Origin: Silene conica
Taxonomy: Eukaryota > Streptophyta > Magnoliopsida > Caryophyllales > Caryophyllaceae
Reading direction: 5' to 3'
DNA length: 64,000 nt
Assembly: GCA_029255685.2 (NCBI GenBank)
Contig: CM055316.2
Span: 69,455,237 to 69,519,236 of the forward strand
Below the pieces are notes generated by a model, which saw only the letters and a list, made by a program, of their open reading frames with translations, had not been told where the DNA came from and did no database searches. Shown here piece after piece: positions 46,129-58,748 of the stretch (position 1 is its first letter; every line of letters starts with the position of its first letter). Both the position numbers and the translations under genes were made by a program.

Positions 46129-48569
46129 ATTTGGCGCCCACCGTGGGGCATAGTGCGCATTCCAATATTTAATCGTTATCTCAACAAGCATGTCTGGGAC
46201 CAAAGCCAACCCTTCCAGTTCTCAGAGCATGCCAGCCCAGTCCAGTGGGACCAGCCCTACTGTGCCCGTTGGTCTCGCAGGACCACCCCTGGTCGTAAGC
46301 CAGACCACAGCCCCAAGGGTTGTGGCCCCATCCAGCAAACCTCCTCAGGTTCCCAGATCACCCCATGTGTCTGCTTCTCCAAGGCAGAGCAGAGAGAGCA
46401 GCCCTAACAGGAGTGGAGAAGCCCAGATGCCTGGAGCAGGCCAGCAGCCGCAGGATCCCCGTACAGATCCGATGCAGATGGTGGTCCAGGGAATGAGTGC
46501 TCTGCAGGAAGCCATCGAGGGCCTGAAGAAGGACAATCTGAACCTGAGAGAGCAGATCGCCGCAGTCACACGTCCAGAACAGCCGTTCAGAATGTTGCAG
46601 CCAGGGCCTGGGCAGACCTTCAACCCCTTCGGGAGAGCAGGGTTGAACCGGCCAATTCCCCAGGAGATCGTCACCAGGCTGGATCTAGGTGTCACCACCC
46701 CGAGCAGTGACCCAGAGATACTGGATCTGGACTCATCCGTGTTTGGAGCACCGCAGCCCAGACCAGTTCAGCCTGCAGGTAATCCTACACCTTGTTTTCC
46801 CCCTGGGACTGACCCTTTGATTTTTTCAGGTACCCCTCCGCAGCCTACCATTGGACGAACGCCAGAGAGCTCAGTAGGAGCAGCACCCGTGAACCAGCCC
46901 AGCGTTGGAGGGTGGCAAGGAGGAGCACCAGCACAGTCAGCAGTTGGTTGGCATCCAGGACCAGGCTTCAGTTCATCCGTAGCAGCCAATCAACCAGCCG
47001 CAGGCCCTTGGGGAGGAGCCCCTCCAGGCTTCTTCCCTCCGCCAGTCAACCCGACCTCAGGTCCCTGGGGAGGAGCCCCACCAGGCTTCCTCCGTCCGCC
47101 AGTCAATCCATTCCCTGGAGTAGGCAGTCTCTCAGACCAGCGCTACCAGGAGTTGAAAGACATGATCACCAAGATACCTGGCATGCAAAGGCCCATGGAG
47201 AAAGCTTCCCAGGACAGCTATGCAGATTCACCATTCATCGACAACATTGCCTTGATCAATGTGCCCAAGGGATTTGTGCCACCAACCATGACACTATATG
47301 ATGGTACGGCCGACCCCCTGGACCACATAAATCAGTATAAGCAGAAAATGATGGTGGTAACCGCAACCGGAGCACTTAAGGAGGCTTGCATGTGCAAGGG
47401 ATTTGGGTCAACCCTCTCCGGAGCAGCCCTGCACTGGTTTGTGGGATTGCCCAATCGCAGCATCTCCTCCTTTGCAGATCTGGGTAATGCTTTTAATCAG
47501 CAGTTTGCTAGCAGCATGAAACCAGAGAAGCAGACCAGCGATCTATACAGAATTGTTCAAGGATTCGAGGAAACCACTCGAGATTACCTCACCAGGTTCA
47601 ACAAGGAAAAGGTTGCCATCCCGCATTGTGATGTACCCACTGCCATTGAAGCCTTCCGCAGAGGGTTACATCACGATTCAGACCTGTACAAGCAATTGAC
47701 AATGCACCCATGCACTGCCTTTGCTGATGTACAGGCCCAGGCAGTTGCAGCCATGAGGCTGGAAGAAGACGCTGCCTCCAGAATAAGTACCTATGACACA
47801 GAACCTGTGTCTAGGAAAGCACCAGTGGAAAAAAGGGGCGAGAGATCAAAGCCTTACAACAAACCAGTAAGCAAAGTGTCCGAAAGCACTAGTGGTAAAA
47901 GCGATGCAGATCCACCGCCGAAAGTCAGTGAGTATGGCTTTACCACCGGGATGGCTGGCCTGCTGAAAGCCCTAAAGGATCTCAAGGGAGTCAGGTGGCC
48001 AAAGAAGAAAGAGGAACGACCCAATGACCGTCGTTGATACCCGTCGTTGTGGGTGTCAAAGATAAAATTTATAAACCAATCTAAAACTATAGATAGTGAT
48101 AGTAAGGGTCGATCACAGAGAGACAAGGTTAATTCCGTTTGCTAATTTTTAATCTATAAAATAATAATAAAAAGAGGGGTATTTTGATTGGTTGTTACTA
48201 AATCTAAGAATAAGGTAAAACAAGTAAATAAAGATGAGAATAAAAATATAATAAAAGAGATGCTAGGATGTTCGGGTAATAAACAGCTAAGATACTATAA
48301 ATCCTAAGTCAACATGTATAGCAGTCGCGTAAGGGGTGTAACATATCCTTTAGGTCTATGCTACCTAATAGCTCCTTTCGGTCTATGCTATTAGTTCCTA
48401 GGTCTCACAATTATTGGGTGTCAACAATAAGGGTGATTCCTAAATTCTAGGTCACAAACCTAGAATGTTTGGGTGTCAACAATACTAACATCCTACAAGT
48501 CTCCTTTTGGTCTCATTGTAGGTTATTATAGTCTACAAATAAAAGCGAAACGGAATTCGAACACGAGTC

Positions 48570-48602
48570 GGTCGGCCGACCTATAATGGTGGTCGTCGAC
48601 CT
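48570..48602. repeat. 33-bp module, R/U5 of nested solo LTR
   Basis: Sites at 48570 and 48591 (21 bp); the second is decayed (GGTCGTCGACC). Confidence 0.75.
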
Positions 48603-49482
48603 CCTGCCTGCGACATGTTGATTCGGGAATTATACTACCTATGCATATTTACTCCCTACATCCTAACATATGAAATTTACCTACTCATAGTTACTGGAAC
48701 AATAATAAAAATAGGAATAAACATGAAAGTTATAAAGAACATTAATCTAAACATGCAATAATGATAAAGGAAATTAAAATAAGGGAAAAAGGAGATTAGG
48801 AACTTCGGTTCCCCATGGTTAAAACAAGTTAATGAAAGGTAAAATAATCAAATAACACAATCCCAAGGAACAAAGAATAAACCTTTAGGTCAATATTCTA
48901 CCCAATCCTTACGGTCTTAGGGTTCCTAGAAAAGCACTAAACTTTCGTTCAAGGGCAATCCCAAAGTTGTTGTTAAACTAATCCTAACAATCTTTCAATC
49001 TAAAAGAATTAGTTTACCAACAACAATGGGGGATTGGTAATTTAATCATAAAACTATCAAAATCAAGTTTTTACCATGGTTCCCCTAATTCCTAATCACA
49101 AGAATTAGCTATGCATAATCTCAATTGTAAAACTAACAATAACAAGAATCAAGAACATTAAAGGAGATAACATGATTAAAGATTAATTGCAACAAGAAAG
49201 ATTAATTGTAGCAAACTTACAAGCTTAATTGGAATTCAAGAACAAATATTGAAACTTGGAAAGTATTCTCTAAAGCTATGGAGTTTTTCTCTAAACTAGG
49301 ATGTTTCTCTCTATTAGGACTTGATTATAATTCTATGATAGAAAACTAGATTAAGAACTTGATGGAAATCTGAATCCCCCAACCCTAATTACGAAAATTG
49401 GCTTAAATAGGCGGAAATAAAGAGTTTCCTAATGACCTAAAAACTTTAATGGGCTTCGCGGAAACTTCTGGGTCGGTGCTGT

Positions 49483-49612
49483 GGTCGGTCGACCAATATT
49501 TTCGGTCGGTCGACCGCTTTACGGATTTTATGCAATTTCTGGGCTTCAGGCAAATTCTGGGCTTTTCCAATAGGCACCTGGTCGGTCGACCCAAATAGTG
49601 GGTCGATCGACC
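49483..49612. repeat. Two 33-bp modules, U3 of nested solo LTR
   Basis: Sites start at 49483/49504 and 49580/49601; modules 97 bp apart, upstream of the TATA-like box on the minus strand. Confidence 0.88.
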
Positions 49613-50663
49613 AACTGTCGGGACTGCAGCGCGCATCGTTCTTAAAACAGCTGTCATTTCTTCGTTACTTATCGTAATCAAGCGATTCTCGCGGCGTTGG
49701 AAAGCTAAGAGGATAAGCTTCCACCTCCAACTGGAATCACTCCATTATCAGCTCTAGAACTCGAGATATAGCCATTTGAAACAGGCTGCAACATCGAAGA
49801 TCGATTCTTTGCTTGTAAAAGTTATCTTTAGGCCTTGAAATGTGCGCTAAGCTTCGTTCCTTCTTATCCTTAGTCATGAAAAGTCCCGAGGGCATAAATT
49901 TGGTATAAAATCGTCCCTTTTCCGCATAAATCTGCAAAAGAGCATAAAAATACGAAAGTAGACAATTGTTGGGAAATAAATGCTAAAACATAGTAAATGA
50001 GCGACAAAATGCGTGTAAAAATAGATGTAAAACATCATAAAATAGGCACGCATCAGTCGTGATGCTAGCAAAAGATGTGAATTTCATGATGACATAGGTC
50101 ATACCACCGATGAATGCTACACCCTCAGGAAGGAAGTTCGATTCCAGTATGACCGAGGCAACCTAGACCATCTGCTCCCAGAGAAATCCACCAGAGTCAA
50201 TGCAGCCAGCCAGGCGCAGCCTTCACCAGCTCCTCCTTGCAACAGAATTGTGAATGTCATCACTGGAGGATCAGAGCTGTGTGGGCTCACCTACTCAGCG
50301 GCCAAGAGGCGTGTAACTGCAGCTAAGGGAGACAAGCCAGAGTCATCGTGTAGAATAGCAAGGCAGGATCTCCCAGCCGTGACCTTTGACGAGACAGACG
50401 CACAGGCAGTACCAGAGCAGCACCATGATGCCCTGATTATCACATTGAACATTGGTAATTGTGAGGTCAGGAAAGTCATGGTAGACACAGGCAGCTCCGT
50501 CAACCTGCTAATGCTGGATGCACTAAAGAGCATGGGGTTTGCCGAGAAGGACCTGACAAAGAAAGCTCGGATTCAGTGGAGAAACAGCGCATACCCTGGG
50601 GGAAATCACCATCCCCACCTACGCCGGAGGGCTGAACAAACAGGTAAGGTACTTAGTTATTGA

Positions 50664-53106
50664 TGGTCCATCTACTTACAATGTTATTCTTGGCAGGCCC
50701 TGGATCCACGAAATGCGAGCAATTCCGTCAACGTATCACCAGTGCCTGAAATTTCCTACACTGTGGGGAGTTTAGAAGATACGGGGAGACCAGGAGGAGG
50801 CCAAGGATTGTTACAAAGTAGCTCTCAAAAGGACCACCAGACCACCAGCCGCCAGAGCATAGCAATTACAGCATCTGCACATCCAGGAGGAGTACATCGA
50901 GCCCCAGCAGGCAGAAATCGATGAGGTCCACCTGGATGAGCAGCACCCAGAAAGGACCGTGCTCGTAGGCTCAGAGTGCTCTGGAGATCTGCGCCAGCAG
51001 CTCCTCCAGCTGCTCCGAAAGAACGTGGACTGCTTTGCCTGGTCCCACAAAGACATGATTGGCATAGACCCAGAGATCATAACACACAAGCTCAGCACAG
51101 ATCCAGGATTCAGACCAGTGCAGCAGAGGCGCAGGAAATTCGCAGCAGAAAGACATCAGATCATAAACCAGGAGGTGGATAACCTTCTGGAGGCAGGAAA
51201 GATCAGGGAAGTCAGGTACCCCGAATGGCTATCTAATGTAGTGGTGGTACCAAAAAAGAATGACAAGTGGAGGGTCTGCGTGGATTTCACAGACCTGAAT
51301 AAGGCCTTCCCCAAGGACCCATTCCCCTTGCCACACATAGATGCTATGGTAGACGCCACTGCAGGCCACGAAATGTTGACTTTCCTAGATGCCTGGAGCG
51401 GGTATAACCAGATCAAAATGGACCCGGGAGACCAGGAAAAGACAGCATTTAGATCCGAAAGAGGCATCTACTGCTACAACGTAATGCCCTTCGGCCTTAA
51501 GAATGCTGGTTCCACGTACCAGCGGCTCGTCAATATGATGTTCAAAGACCAGATAGGACGTAATATGGAAGTCTGCATAGATGATATGGTGGTCAAATCC
51601 AAGCAATCAACAGACCACACCCAGCACCTGGAGGAAACATTCAACACCCTCCGGAAGTACAAGATGAAGCTGAATCCAGCTAAGTGTACCTTTGGAGTTT
51701 CCAGTGGGAAATTCCTAGGGTATATGGTAACACAGAGAGGGATAGAAGCCAGCACAGAACAGATCAAAGCAGTTCTGCAGCTGGAATCACCCCAGAAGCC
51801 AAAAGATGTGCAGCGTCTGACGGGAAGAGTAGCAGCCCTGAGCAGGTTTATATCCAGATCCTCAGACCGGTGCAAATTATTCTATGACATTCTCAGAAAA
51901 AGCCAGAAGTTTGATTGGACACCAGAGCACGAAAAGGCATTCCAGGAACTAAAGCAGTACCTAAGCAGCCCACCCCTGCTATCCAAGCCAGAGCAGGGGG
52001 AGGTCCTGCTCCTGTACCTCTCAGTAACCGAAGCAGCAGTAAGTGCAGTTCTGGTCCGACAGTACGAAGGAGCTCAGCACCCGGTGTACTACGTCAGCAA
52101 GTCATTACTGCCAGCAGAAGCAAGGTATACCTCTCTTGAGAAACTAGTATTGGCATTGGTCACAGCATCCTATAAGCTGCGCCCGTACTTTGAGTCTCAT
52201 ACCATCTCAGTGGTTACCAATCACCCACTCAAGACGGTTATGAGAAAGCCAGAATTATCAGGACGAATGGCTAAGTGGTCTGTGCACCTCAGTGGCTATG
52301 ACCTCCAGTTTGAACCACGCACAGCCATAAAGTCACAAGCCCTTGCAGACTTTGTCTCCGATTTCAGCCCGGCACTCCAGACCCAAGCAGAGCAGGAAAT
52401 CCTGCAGCTACACCAGGGTGCCAAACCAGGCACCTGGGAGTTACGAGTAGATGGAGCTTCAAACGCCAGAGGGTCCGGAGTTGGGTTGATCCTCCGATCA
52501 CCAGAAGGGGATCTAATCACCCAAGCAGTCCGATGCGAGTTCAAGACCACAAATAATGTGGCTGAGTATGAAGCCCTAGTCATGGGACTGCAACTAGCCC
52601 TGGACATGGGAATCAACCATGTTAATGTATACAGTGATTCACAACTAATTGTTAACCATATCAATGGAACATACGAAGCAAGAGACCCCACAATGGTGGC
52701 CTACTTGTGTGTAGCAAAGGAGTTAATCAGCAGATTCGTAGAATTCTGCTTCCAGCAAGTACCCAGAGAACAGAACGCAGAAGCAGATGCACTGGCAACT
52801 CTAGGTTCAACCTTCAAACCAGCCGACGTAGCCAGTATTCCAATCACCCATGTCCTCAAACCAGCCATTCCTGGACCAGATTCGGACCAGGAGGAGCTAC
52901 CTATTTGCAGCAACAACCCAGACCAGGAGTCGGAACAAGACTGGCGAAAGCCATACCTGGACTGGTTGCAGCATGATATCCAGCCCAGCAGTAAGAAAGA
53001 AGCACGCAGTTTCAGAATGAAGGCCTCCAGATTCCTACTGATTGATGGAACCCTGTTTCCGGAAATCATTAGCAGGGCCATATCTGCGATGCCTGGACCA
53101 GACTGA
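50664..53106 (+). pseudogene. Tat reverse transcriptase and dual RNase H
   Basis: The long uninterrupted part is 50959-53106. RT shows DNLLEAGKIREVRYPEWLSNVV, CVDFTDLNKAFPKDPFPLP, MPFGLKNAGSTYQRLV and catalytic IDDM in VCIDDMVVKS. A first, gypsy-type RNase H has LLLYLSVTEAAVSAVLVR and HPVYYVSKSL. A second, archaeal/plant-type RNase H follows with LRVDGASNARGSGVG, NNVAEYEALVMGLQ, VYSDSQLIVNHI and EADALATLG, which is diagnostic of Tat. Near 53060 a 1-nt shift separates it from integrase. Confidence 0.95.
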
Positions 53107-54178
53107 GGCGCAGACAGTCTTGCATGACCTCCACAGCGGAGACTGTGGAAATCATGCAGGGGGAAGAAGCATGTCCAATAGAGCCCTCAGAATGGGATAC
53201 TTCTGGCCCACAATGCGCAAGGATGCGAAGGAGTATGCGAGGAAATGTGACGCCTGTCAAAGGCACGCATCTGTCAATCACCAACCAGCAGAGCCTCTGC
53301 ACCCGATCATATCCCCATGGCCTTTTATGAAGTGGGGGATGGATATTGTGGGACCTCTTCCCAGAGCACCAGGAAACAAGCTGTACATGATGGCCATGAC
53401 AGATTACTTTTCTAAGTGGATCGAAGCAGAATCATTCACCCAGACCACCGAAGCACAGGTCATCTCTTTTATTAAGCGCAATATATTCACCAGATTTGGC
53501 ATACCTTCAGAAATAATATGTGACAATGGTTCCCAATTCATTGGGAAGAAAACCGAGGCTTTCTGTGCTGGGTGGAATGTATCACTCCAAAAATCTACCC
53601 CCAGGAACCCCCAGTCCAATGGACAAGCTGAGTCTAGTAATAAGATCATCATTGAGAATATGAAAAAAAAACTACAAGAAATGGGAGGGAAATGGGCAGA
53701 GGAACTTCCTCTGGTCCTGTGGGCTGACAGAACTACTCCAAAAGTAGCAACAGGTCAGACCCCCTTCAGCCTTGTCTTCGGAGCAGAAGCGGTAATTCCT
53801 TCTGAGGTCAAAGTCCCAACCCACAGGTACGGGTGTATAACTGAGGGCCAGAACCAAGTGGAATTGGCCAGTAGCCTGGACACTGTTGATGAACTCAGGA
53901 CCAGTGCCTACATCAGAATGACCTCATACAAGCAGATGGTGGCTCGGAGCTACAACAAAAATGTCAGGATCAGAACCCTGCAAGTAGGAGATCTGGTCCT
54001 GAGAAAGGTGTTCCAGAACACCAAAAACCGACAAGCTGGAAAGTTTGCTTACAACTGGGAGGGCCCATACCAAGTGGAGAGCATAGTTGGTAATGGGGCC
54101 TACAGGCTAATGACAATGGAAGGGGAAATGATACCCAGATCATGGAATATACTTCACTTAAAAAAGTATATCATCTAA
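53042..54178 (+). pseudogene. Tat integrase
   Basis: After the frameshift the integrase reads to a stop at 54176. The HHCC zinc-binding region is seen in LHDLHSGDCGNHAGGRS and RKCDACQRH. The catalytic core has WGMDIVGPLP (first Asp), ICDNGSQF (second Asp) and NGQAESSNK (Glu). The C-terminal part (LQVGDLVLRKVF, GPYQVESIVGNGAYRL) is the usual gypsy chromatin/DNA-binding end. The domain itself is intact but cannot be translated in frame with RT. Confidence 0.94.
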
Positions 54179-54828
54179 AGGTGCCTCCACCAGATCAGAG
54201 CAACTCCCTTAGACTTAGGTTCTACTCTGTATAAAGTTTACTCTGGTTCAGCTTAAAATTTTTGTCTTACCTTTATATTTTTTATAAACCTAAGTTTAGA
54301 ATGATATCTTGCCTTTATATTTTTTAACCTAAGTTTAGTAATCTAGGTCTTGTAATTTCAAACCTTGGTGCATTTTTCAATTTTAAATTCTTTTAAAAGG
54401 AAAAATTTCATTACTTATTTTCTGGACCAGAATTTACTTATCCTAGTGGACTGACCTAAAGAGGAAATCTGCACTGATCGCAGGAGAACCTAAGTCAAGC
54501 CTGGCACCCCAGTATAGGGATGGGTATATAAAACACCAGGCCAGCACACCAAAACAGCGATGGCCAAAACACAAACGAAACATGCATGTACAAAAGAAAA
54601 CGCGAGAAAAACGGCAAGAAACCAACAGATAGAACAAAACCCCATACAACGGGGGTCATACGATCAAAAGAAAGGCTGCCCAAGGCAGCCCCAAAGCAGC
54701 ATTGTTTTTACTGGTCCACCCGGACCAGCAGCAAAAAGTTACAACAAAAGCCCACGCAGGGGCACCAAAAGTTCACAAAACAAAATATTTACGCCCATAA
54801 CAGGGCCCAGCAGACAAATTTTAAAAAC
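54179..54828. other. Intergenic part of the Tat element
   Basis: Between the integrase stop and the antisense gene's last exon. T-rich then purine/AC-rich; no coding frame recognised. Confidence 0.5.
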
Positions 54829-56879
54829 CTACTCATCAGGAGCAGGTCCAGCAGCAGCAGCAGCATCAGCACTGGTGGGGCCAGAGGACACCTCCTCTCC
54901 AGCATCTTGGGACCCCACCATACCCTCTTCTTCATCGTCCGAAAGCAGATCCATGTTCAGGCCATCAGGGAAATCTGCGGCAAAGGCCTCCTCCAGAGCA
55001 GACAGGTCCCAGGTAGTATGACTACCCTCCTGGAACTCCTTAACACAATTAATCCGGGTCTCAGCAGCAGTATAGGAAGCAGCTTCGATCAAAGCTTTCT
55101 GCAGACCAGCCTTTTTGTGCTCCAGGGCCTCTACCTTCAGAACCAGATTAGCCTCTGAGGCTAAGACCCGCTCCAGTTTAGACTGAGCTGCGGCCAACTG
55201 ATTCTGAGAGGCTTCCTCCTGAGCCTTAAGCTTTTCCTGGCCCATACTTATCTCCCGACGAAAGCGCTCAACAGCCTGCCTTAGATTCGCCTTCAAGATC
55301 TCCTCCGACTTCAGCTTCACCGCCATCTCCTGCATCCTCTCCACAACATCATCACGAGCCGCCTTCATACGCTGAAAATCCGCCAGCAACGCCTCACTCT
55401 GTTGATTGGTGCACAATGCCAGCTCCAAAGCCTGAGTACACCAAACCAGATCAGATACAAAAAAAAAAAAAAAAAAAAAAAGGAAAAAACCAAAGAAAAG
55501 AGCCTACCTCAAAAGAAACCTCTGCAGCATGTCTAGTCAGGTCCTGAAAAGGACGCTTCTTCAAAATGGAGGCAGAGGCAGGGAATAGCAAAGAATTCAG
55601 AGTAGGCCAGAGCTTGGTCTTAAGTCCTCCAAAACCTCCAGGAATCTCTAGCTGCAGAGGAGGAGAGGAGGACTCTCCAGAAAATGTCCGAGGCAGCTGC
55701 TCTAGTATAGGCTTAAAGCCAGGAGTAGAAATGGTGGGAGGGATCTCAAGAGGGGACGGATCAACAAAAGAAGTCTCAGGAACCGATTCCTGGACTGGAT
55801 CAAGAATATCAACCTCAATCGGGGCAGCCTGGGACCCAGCTCCAGCAGGGCTCCTCTCAACAATCTCAACCTTCTTTTTCTTTGAGGACCCCGCGTCCCC
55901 AGGAGTAAATCTTTTTCTGCGCATTTGCATAACTCTGCTCACATCAACCCTGGCCTTGCCTGGAAAAATAAACAACGCAAAATCAGAGCGGATCAAATGC
56001 AGCCCTACTCAAAAAGAGAACCAAGCAGAAATTCTACCCTCCTTCTTCGCCGCCGGAACAGTAGAGTCCTGGACCAGCTTGGAGAAAGACCTCTCCTCCG
56101 CAAGAAGGTCCAGGAGCTTGGCCTTAGAAGCAACAGGGTCTGTAGATTCAGGAAGCTTAGCCAAGCTGTTCCCTGAAGAAATAAATCAGCTATCAGAATA
56201 CGAACATGCAACATCAAGAGAAAACTCGAAGAGACAAACTCAGAAGCAGAAAACATACCCTTAATTTGCTGCCACTCAGAGAATATGTAGTCCGGGGAGG
56301 TAGGCAATGTGTCAATCTTAACAAAGATGAGAAGCGGGTGAACCATTTGCTGTCATCCAGAGTAGTGGGGAAGACAATAGCAGAAGGCATGTTGTCGTGA
56401 CCGCGAATCGTACACTGGGAATGACCCAAGGAACGTGGGTTAAACCACTGGCCCAGATCCGCTAGCCCAATGTTCAAACCACGCTCCCGGTTCAGAGCAC
56501 AAATACTTAGAAGAACACGCCATGCATGAAGGGCAACCTGGCACATCGCCAGTTTGGTTAATTTTAGAAAATCAACAATAAGATCAGGAAATGAGAACCT
56601 TAAACCCAAGCGGAAGGCGTATTCATAAAAGCAGGTCCACCCCTCCCTCGCAAAATCCGCCTTTTCACCAGCGAAGGGGAAATGGTAGACCACCCCATCC
56701 GGGAAACCAAACCTGACCTTGATTAGGGCAGCGTGGGACTCATTAAAGGCAGAGTCGCAGAGATAGCGAGGAGCCAGCAACTTCTGCGATGGGAAGGGTC
56801 CAGAATAGACCCCCAGAGCAGGGGAAGAACCAGATGAGCAACCAGTAGGTGTAGCAGCAGATGAACAAGGAGCAGACAT
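54829..56879 (-). pseudogene. Tat antisense gene, four predicted exons
   Basis: Extra antisense ORFs between pol and the 3' LTR are known from Tat-lineage elements. I infer exons on the minus strand at 56879-56259, 56172-56038, 55959-55508 and 55431-54829. Each junction has GT/AG and the phases agree (1, 1, 0). Exon 1 (FPDGVVYHFPFAGEKADF, GWTCFYEYAFRLGLRFSFPD, LHAWRVLLSICALNRERGL) resembles plant transposon-associated proteins. Exon 3 has a basic KKKKVEIVERSP stretch; exon 4 is a long coiled coil with an acidic end. Total ~600 residues. Exon 1 has a 1-nt loss near 56335 that breaks the frame. A 23-nt pure A run near 55459 is the polypyrimidine tract of the last intron. Function unknown. Confidence 0.8.
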
Positions 56880-57258
56880 TGTGTAATTTCGAGAAGTTGG
56901 AGTAAAAACTTTTTACTGCAAAAATGAAGTGAAAAGAGCAAGAAAGAGATGAAAGAAGATGAATTTTGAAGAGGGTAAAAAGTGAAAAAGTTGGATGAAA
57001 GGCAATTTATAGAAGAAGTGGACGGTTAAAGGAAGAGAGTAAATTTTGAATTCAAAAGTTGAAAATAAATGCAAGTGGGAAGTTGAAACAGTTGAGGGGA
57101 CATCCCATTAATGGGTGGTTGGGAAACCGCCTAGTAGGTAGCCTACGTGAGCATCGTCAGCAGCCCTCAACTACCCCTGTGATTCCGGAAGCACACTTGA
57201 AAGCAGAGTAAAATTCCAGCCCAATTGAAGCCAAGTTAGGCAGAAATTTGGGGGAAAT
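56880..57258 (-). promoter_or_regulatory. Upstream region of the antisense gene
   Basis: This 380-bp stretch lies between the antisense start codon and the 3' LTR. On the minus strand TTCTATAAATTG at about 57004-57015 is a plausible TATA box ~130 bp upstream of the ATG. It ends with the polypurine tract for the sense strand. Confidence 0.4.
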
Positions 57259-57764
57259 TGTTTAGCCCAAAAATTCACATCTCACTATTGGGCCCAAAAG
57301 AAAAATAAGAGGGATAAGCAGCCCGCCGCAGGAGTAGACCAGACGCAGGAAAAGAGCTGTTGGAGTAGGAGAATGGGTCAAAACCCTAAAGGAATATCCC
57401 CCTATATTCCCTCCTACATTCCAGGGCCAGAGCAGAAATTGGTTGAGCTTAAATCCGCAGCTATAAAAGGAAAGGCTAGGGCATTTTTTATTCATTCAGT
57501 TCATACGTTGTAACTTACTACTTACGCAAACACTTGTACTCATACAAAACAGTAAAATCACTCGATCATAGTAAAAATATTGGTGGGATTCCGTTCCCCC
57601 CGCGGTTGTTTCTCTCATTGGGTTTTTCCGCGTCACCAAAACCTTCTTGCGTCATTCTTTATTTTTTCTGTTCTTATATTCGTTTATACGTAAGATTTTA
57701 ATATTGGTTGACACTTTGACCCGCATCACATAAACATTGACCCGATAGAAATTTTACCAAAACA
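57259..57764 (+). repeat. 3' LTR of Tat element
   Basis: 506 bp, TATAAAAG at 57462-57469, ends CCAAAACA before the GGTAA duplication. Confidence 0.93.
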
Positions 57765-57769
57765 GGTAA

Positions 57770-58748
57770 TAGGTTGATTATGTGAGTTGCCGCAAGTATC
57801 ATATCCCCCCAAAACTTCTTTGGCAAACCAGTCTGTCTTCTAAGTGCACAGGCTACCTCAAGCAAATGCTTGTGCTTTCTCTCAACTTTTCCATTCTGTT
57901 GAGGGTTACCAGGGATGGTGGTCTGATGTAGTATCACATGATCAGCCAACAACTGATCACAGGTCTGCTGAAGCACTTCAGTGCCATTATTAGACCTAAA
58001 AATCTTAATATGAGTAGCAAACTGAGTTTGCACATAAGCAATAAAGTGACCAATGGTCTGATGAACTAATTCTTTATTCTTAAGCAACATTGTCCATGTG
58101 AGTCTGCTATAGTCATCAACAATGGTGAGGAAGTAGGATACACCATTGAGAGATAGAACTCTATATGGTCCCCAAAGGTCTACATGAATGAGCTCAAAAC
58201 AAGCTTTGGTTGTGGAAGTGCTGATAGGAAAACTGCTTTTGTGGTGCTTAGCTAGTAGACAAGTATCACAATGAAAATGTTTTTATTAACAACAAACTTA
58301 GTATGGGGCATGACAACATGTTTTAGAGTAGACATGGCACTATGGCCTAATCTAGCATGCAAAAGAAGAGCATCAGTAGATGCATTATTAGCAGATATGA
58401 GATGACTGCTAGGTACATCAGAATTACACTTAGGTATTGTATTTCTAGAGAGATGATATAACCCAGCAAACTTCTGGCCAGAACACAGGACTTCTTCAGT
58501 TATATTATTCTGTGTTGAACAGTCATCAGGTGTAAATTTAGCAGATAGACTTGCAGTACTCAACAACTTCCCAAGAGATAACAAATTATGTTTGAAATCA
58601 GGAAGATATAGGACATCATGAAGGATGAGTTTAGCATTAAGATGCACAGTACACTACCAACATAAGCAACATGTTTTATTTGTCCATCAGGTAAGGTGAC
58701 AACCAGAGGCTTCAATAGCTTTCTAACATTAGTTAGATTGGTAAATTT
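57770..58748 (-). pseudogene. Host copia protease C-terminus and integrase N-part
   Basis: On the minus strand, after the stop in protease (58749) the frame reads through KPLVVTLPDGQ, then LNAKLILHDVLYLPDFKHNLLS, the pre-integrase motif LHARLGHSAMS and the integrase core: FELIHVDLWGPY, RSNNGTEV where the second catalytic Asp is replaced by Asn, and GNPQQNGKVERKHKHLLEVA with the catalytic Glu. Frame breaks occur near 58650 and 58250. The Tat element interrupts it after FWGDMILAATHIINLLP. Confidence 0.9.

Larger units (their letters stand above)
48035..50055 (-). mobile_element. Solo LTR of a GTCGAC-family subtype, inside Tat gag
   Basis: 2021 bp beginning TGATACCCGTCG and ending GCACGCATCA, with perfect duplication GTCGT (48030-48034 and 50056-50060). 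On the minus strand it starts with the same ~180 bp as the other family LTRs and keeps the CTAATAGC/GCTATTAG hairpin, but the rest is diverged and longer. A TATA-like TATTTAAG sits near 49404-49411 (minus), just downstream of its U3 modules. Confidence 0.94.
46190..50663 (+). pseudogene. Tat gag-protease, split by a solo LTR
   Basis: ATG at 46190. The frame runs to 48034, is cut by the insertion 48035-50055, and resumes in the same reading at 50061. Order: a Pro/Ser-rich N-terminus with GPWGGAPPGF twice (residues ~270-300); the gag core (ALHWFVGLPNRSISSFADLGNAF, TRDYLTRFNKEKV, EAFRRGLH); and, across the insertion, a zinc finger CEFHDDIGHTTDECYTLRKEV. Protease follows with MVDTGSSVNLLMLDALKSMG. 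A frameshift near 50565 drops the C-terminal protease part (YNVILGRPWIHE) into another frame, which then meets stops near 50774 and 50859. Confidence 0.93.
45623..57764 (+). mobile_element. Ty3/gypsy element of the Tat lineage, with nested solo LTR
   Basis: 506-bp LTRs at 45623-46128 and 57259-57764 enclose gag, protease, RT, two RNase H domains, integrase and an antisense gene. Target duplication GGTAA at 45618-45622 and 57765-57769. The primer site TGGCGCCCACCGTGGGGC (46132) is of a type I could not assign to a tRNA. AAATTTGGGGGAAAT before the 3' LTR is the polypurine tract. By eye the LTRs differ at about five sites, all C/T transitions. The dual RNase H and antisense gene mark the Tat/Retand group. 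Stops, frameshifts and the insertion at 48035 make this copy inactive. Confidence 0.95.
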
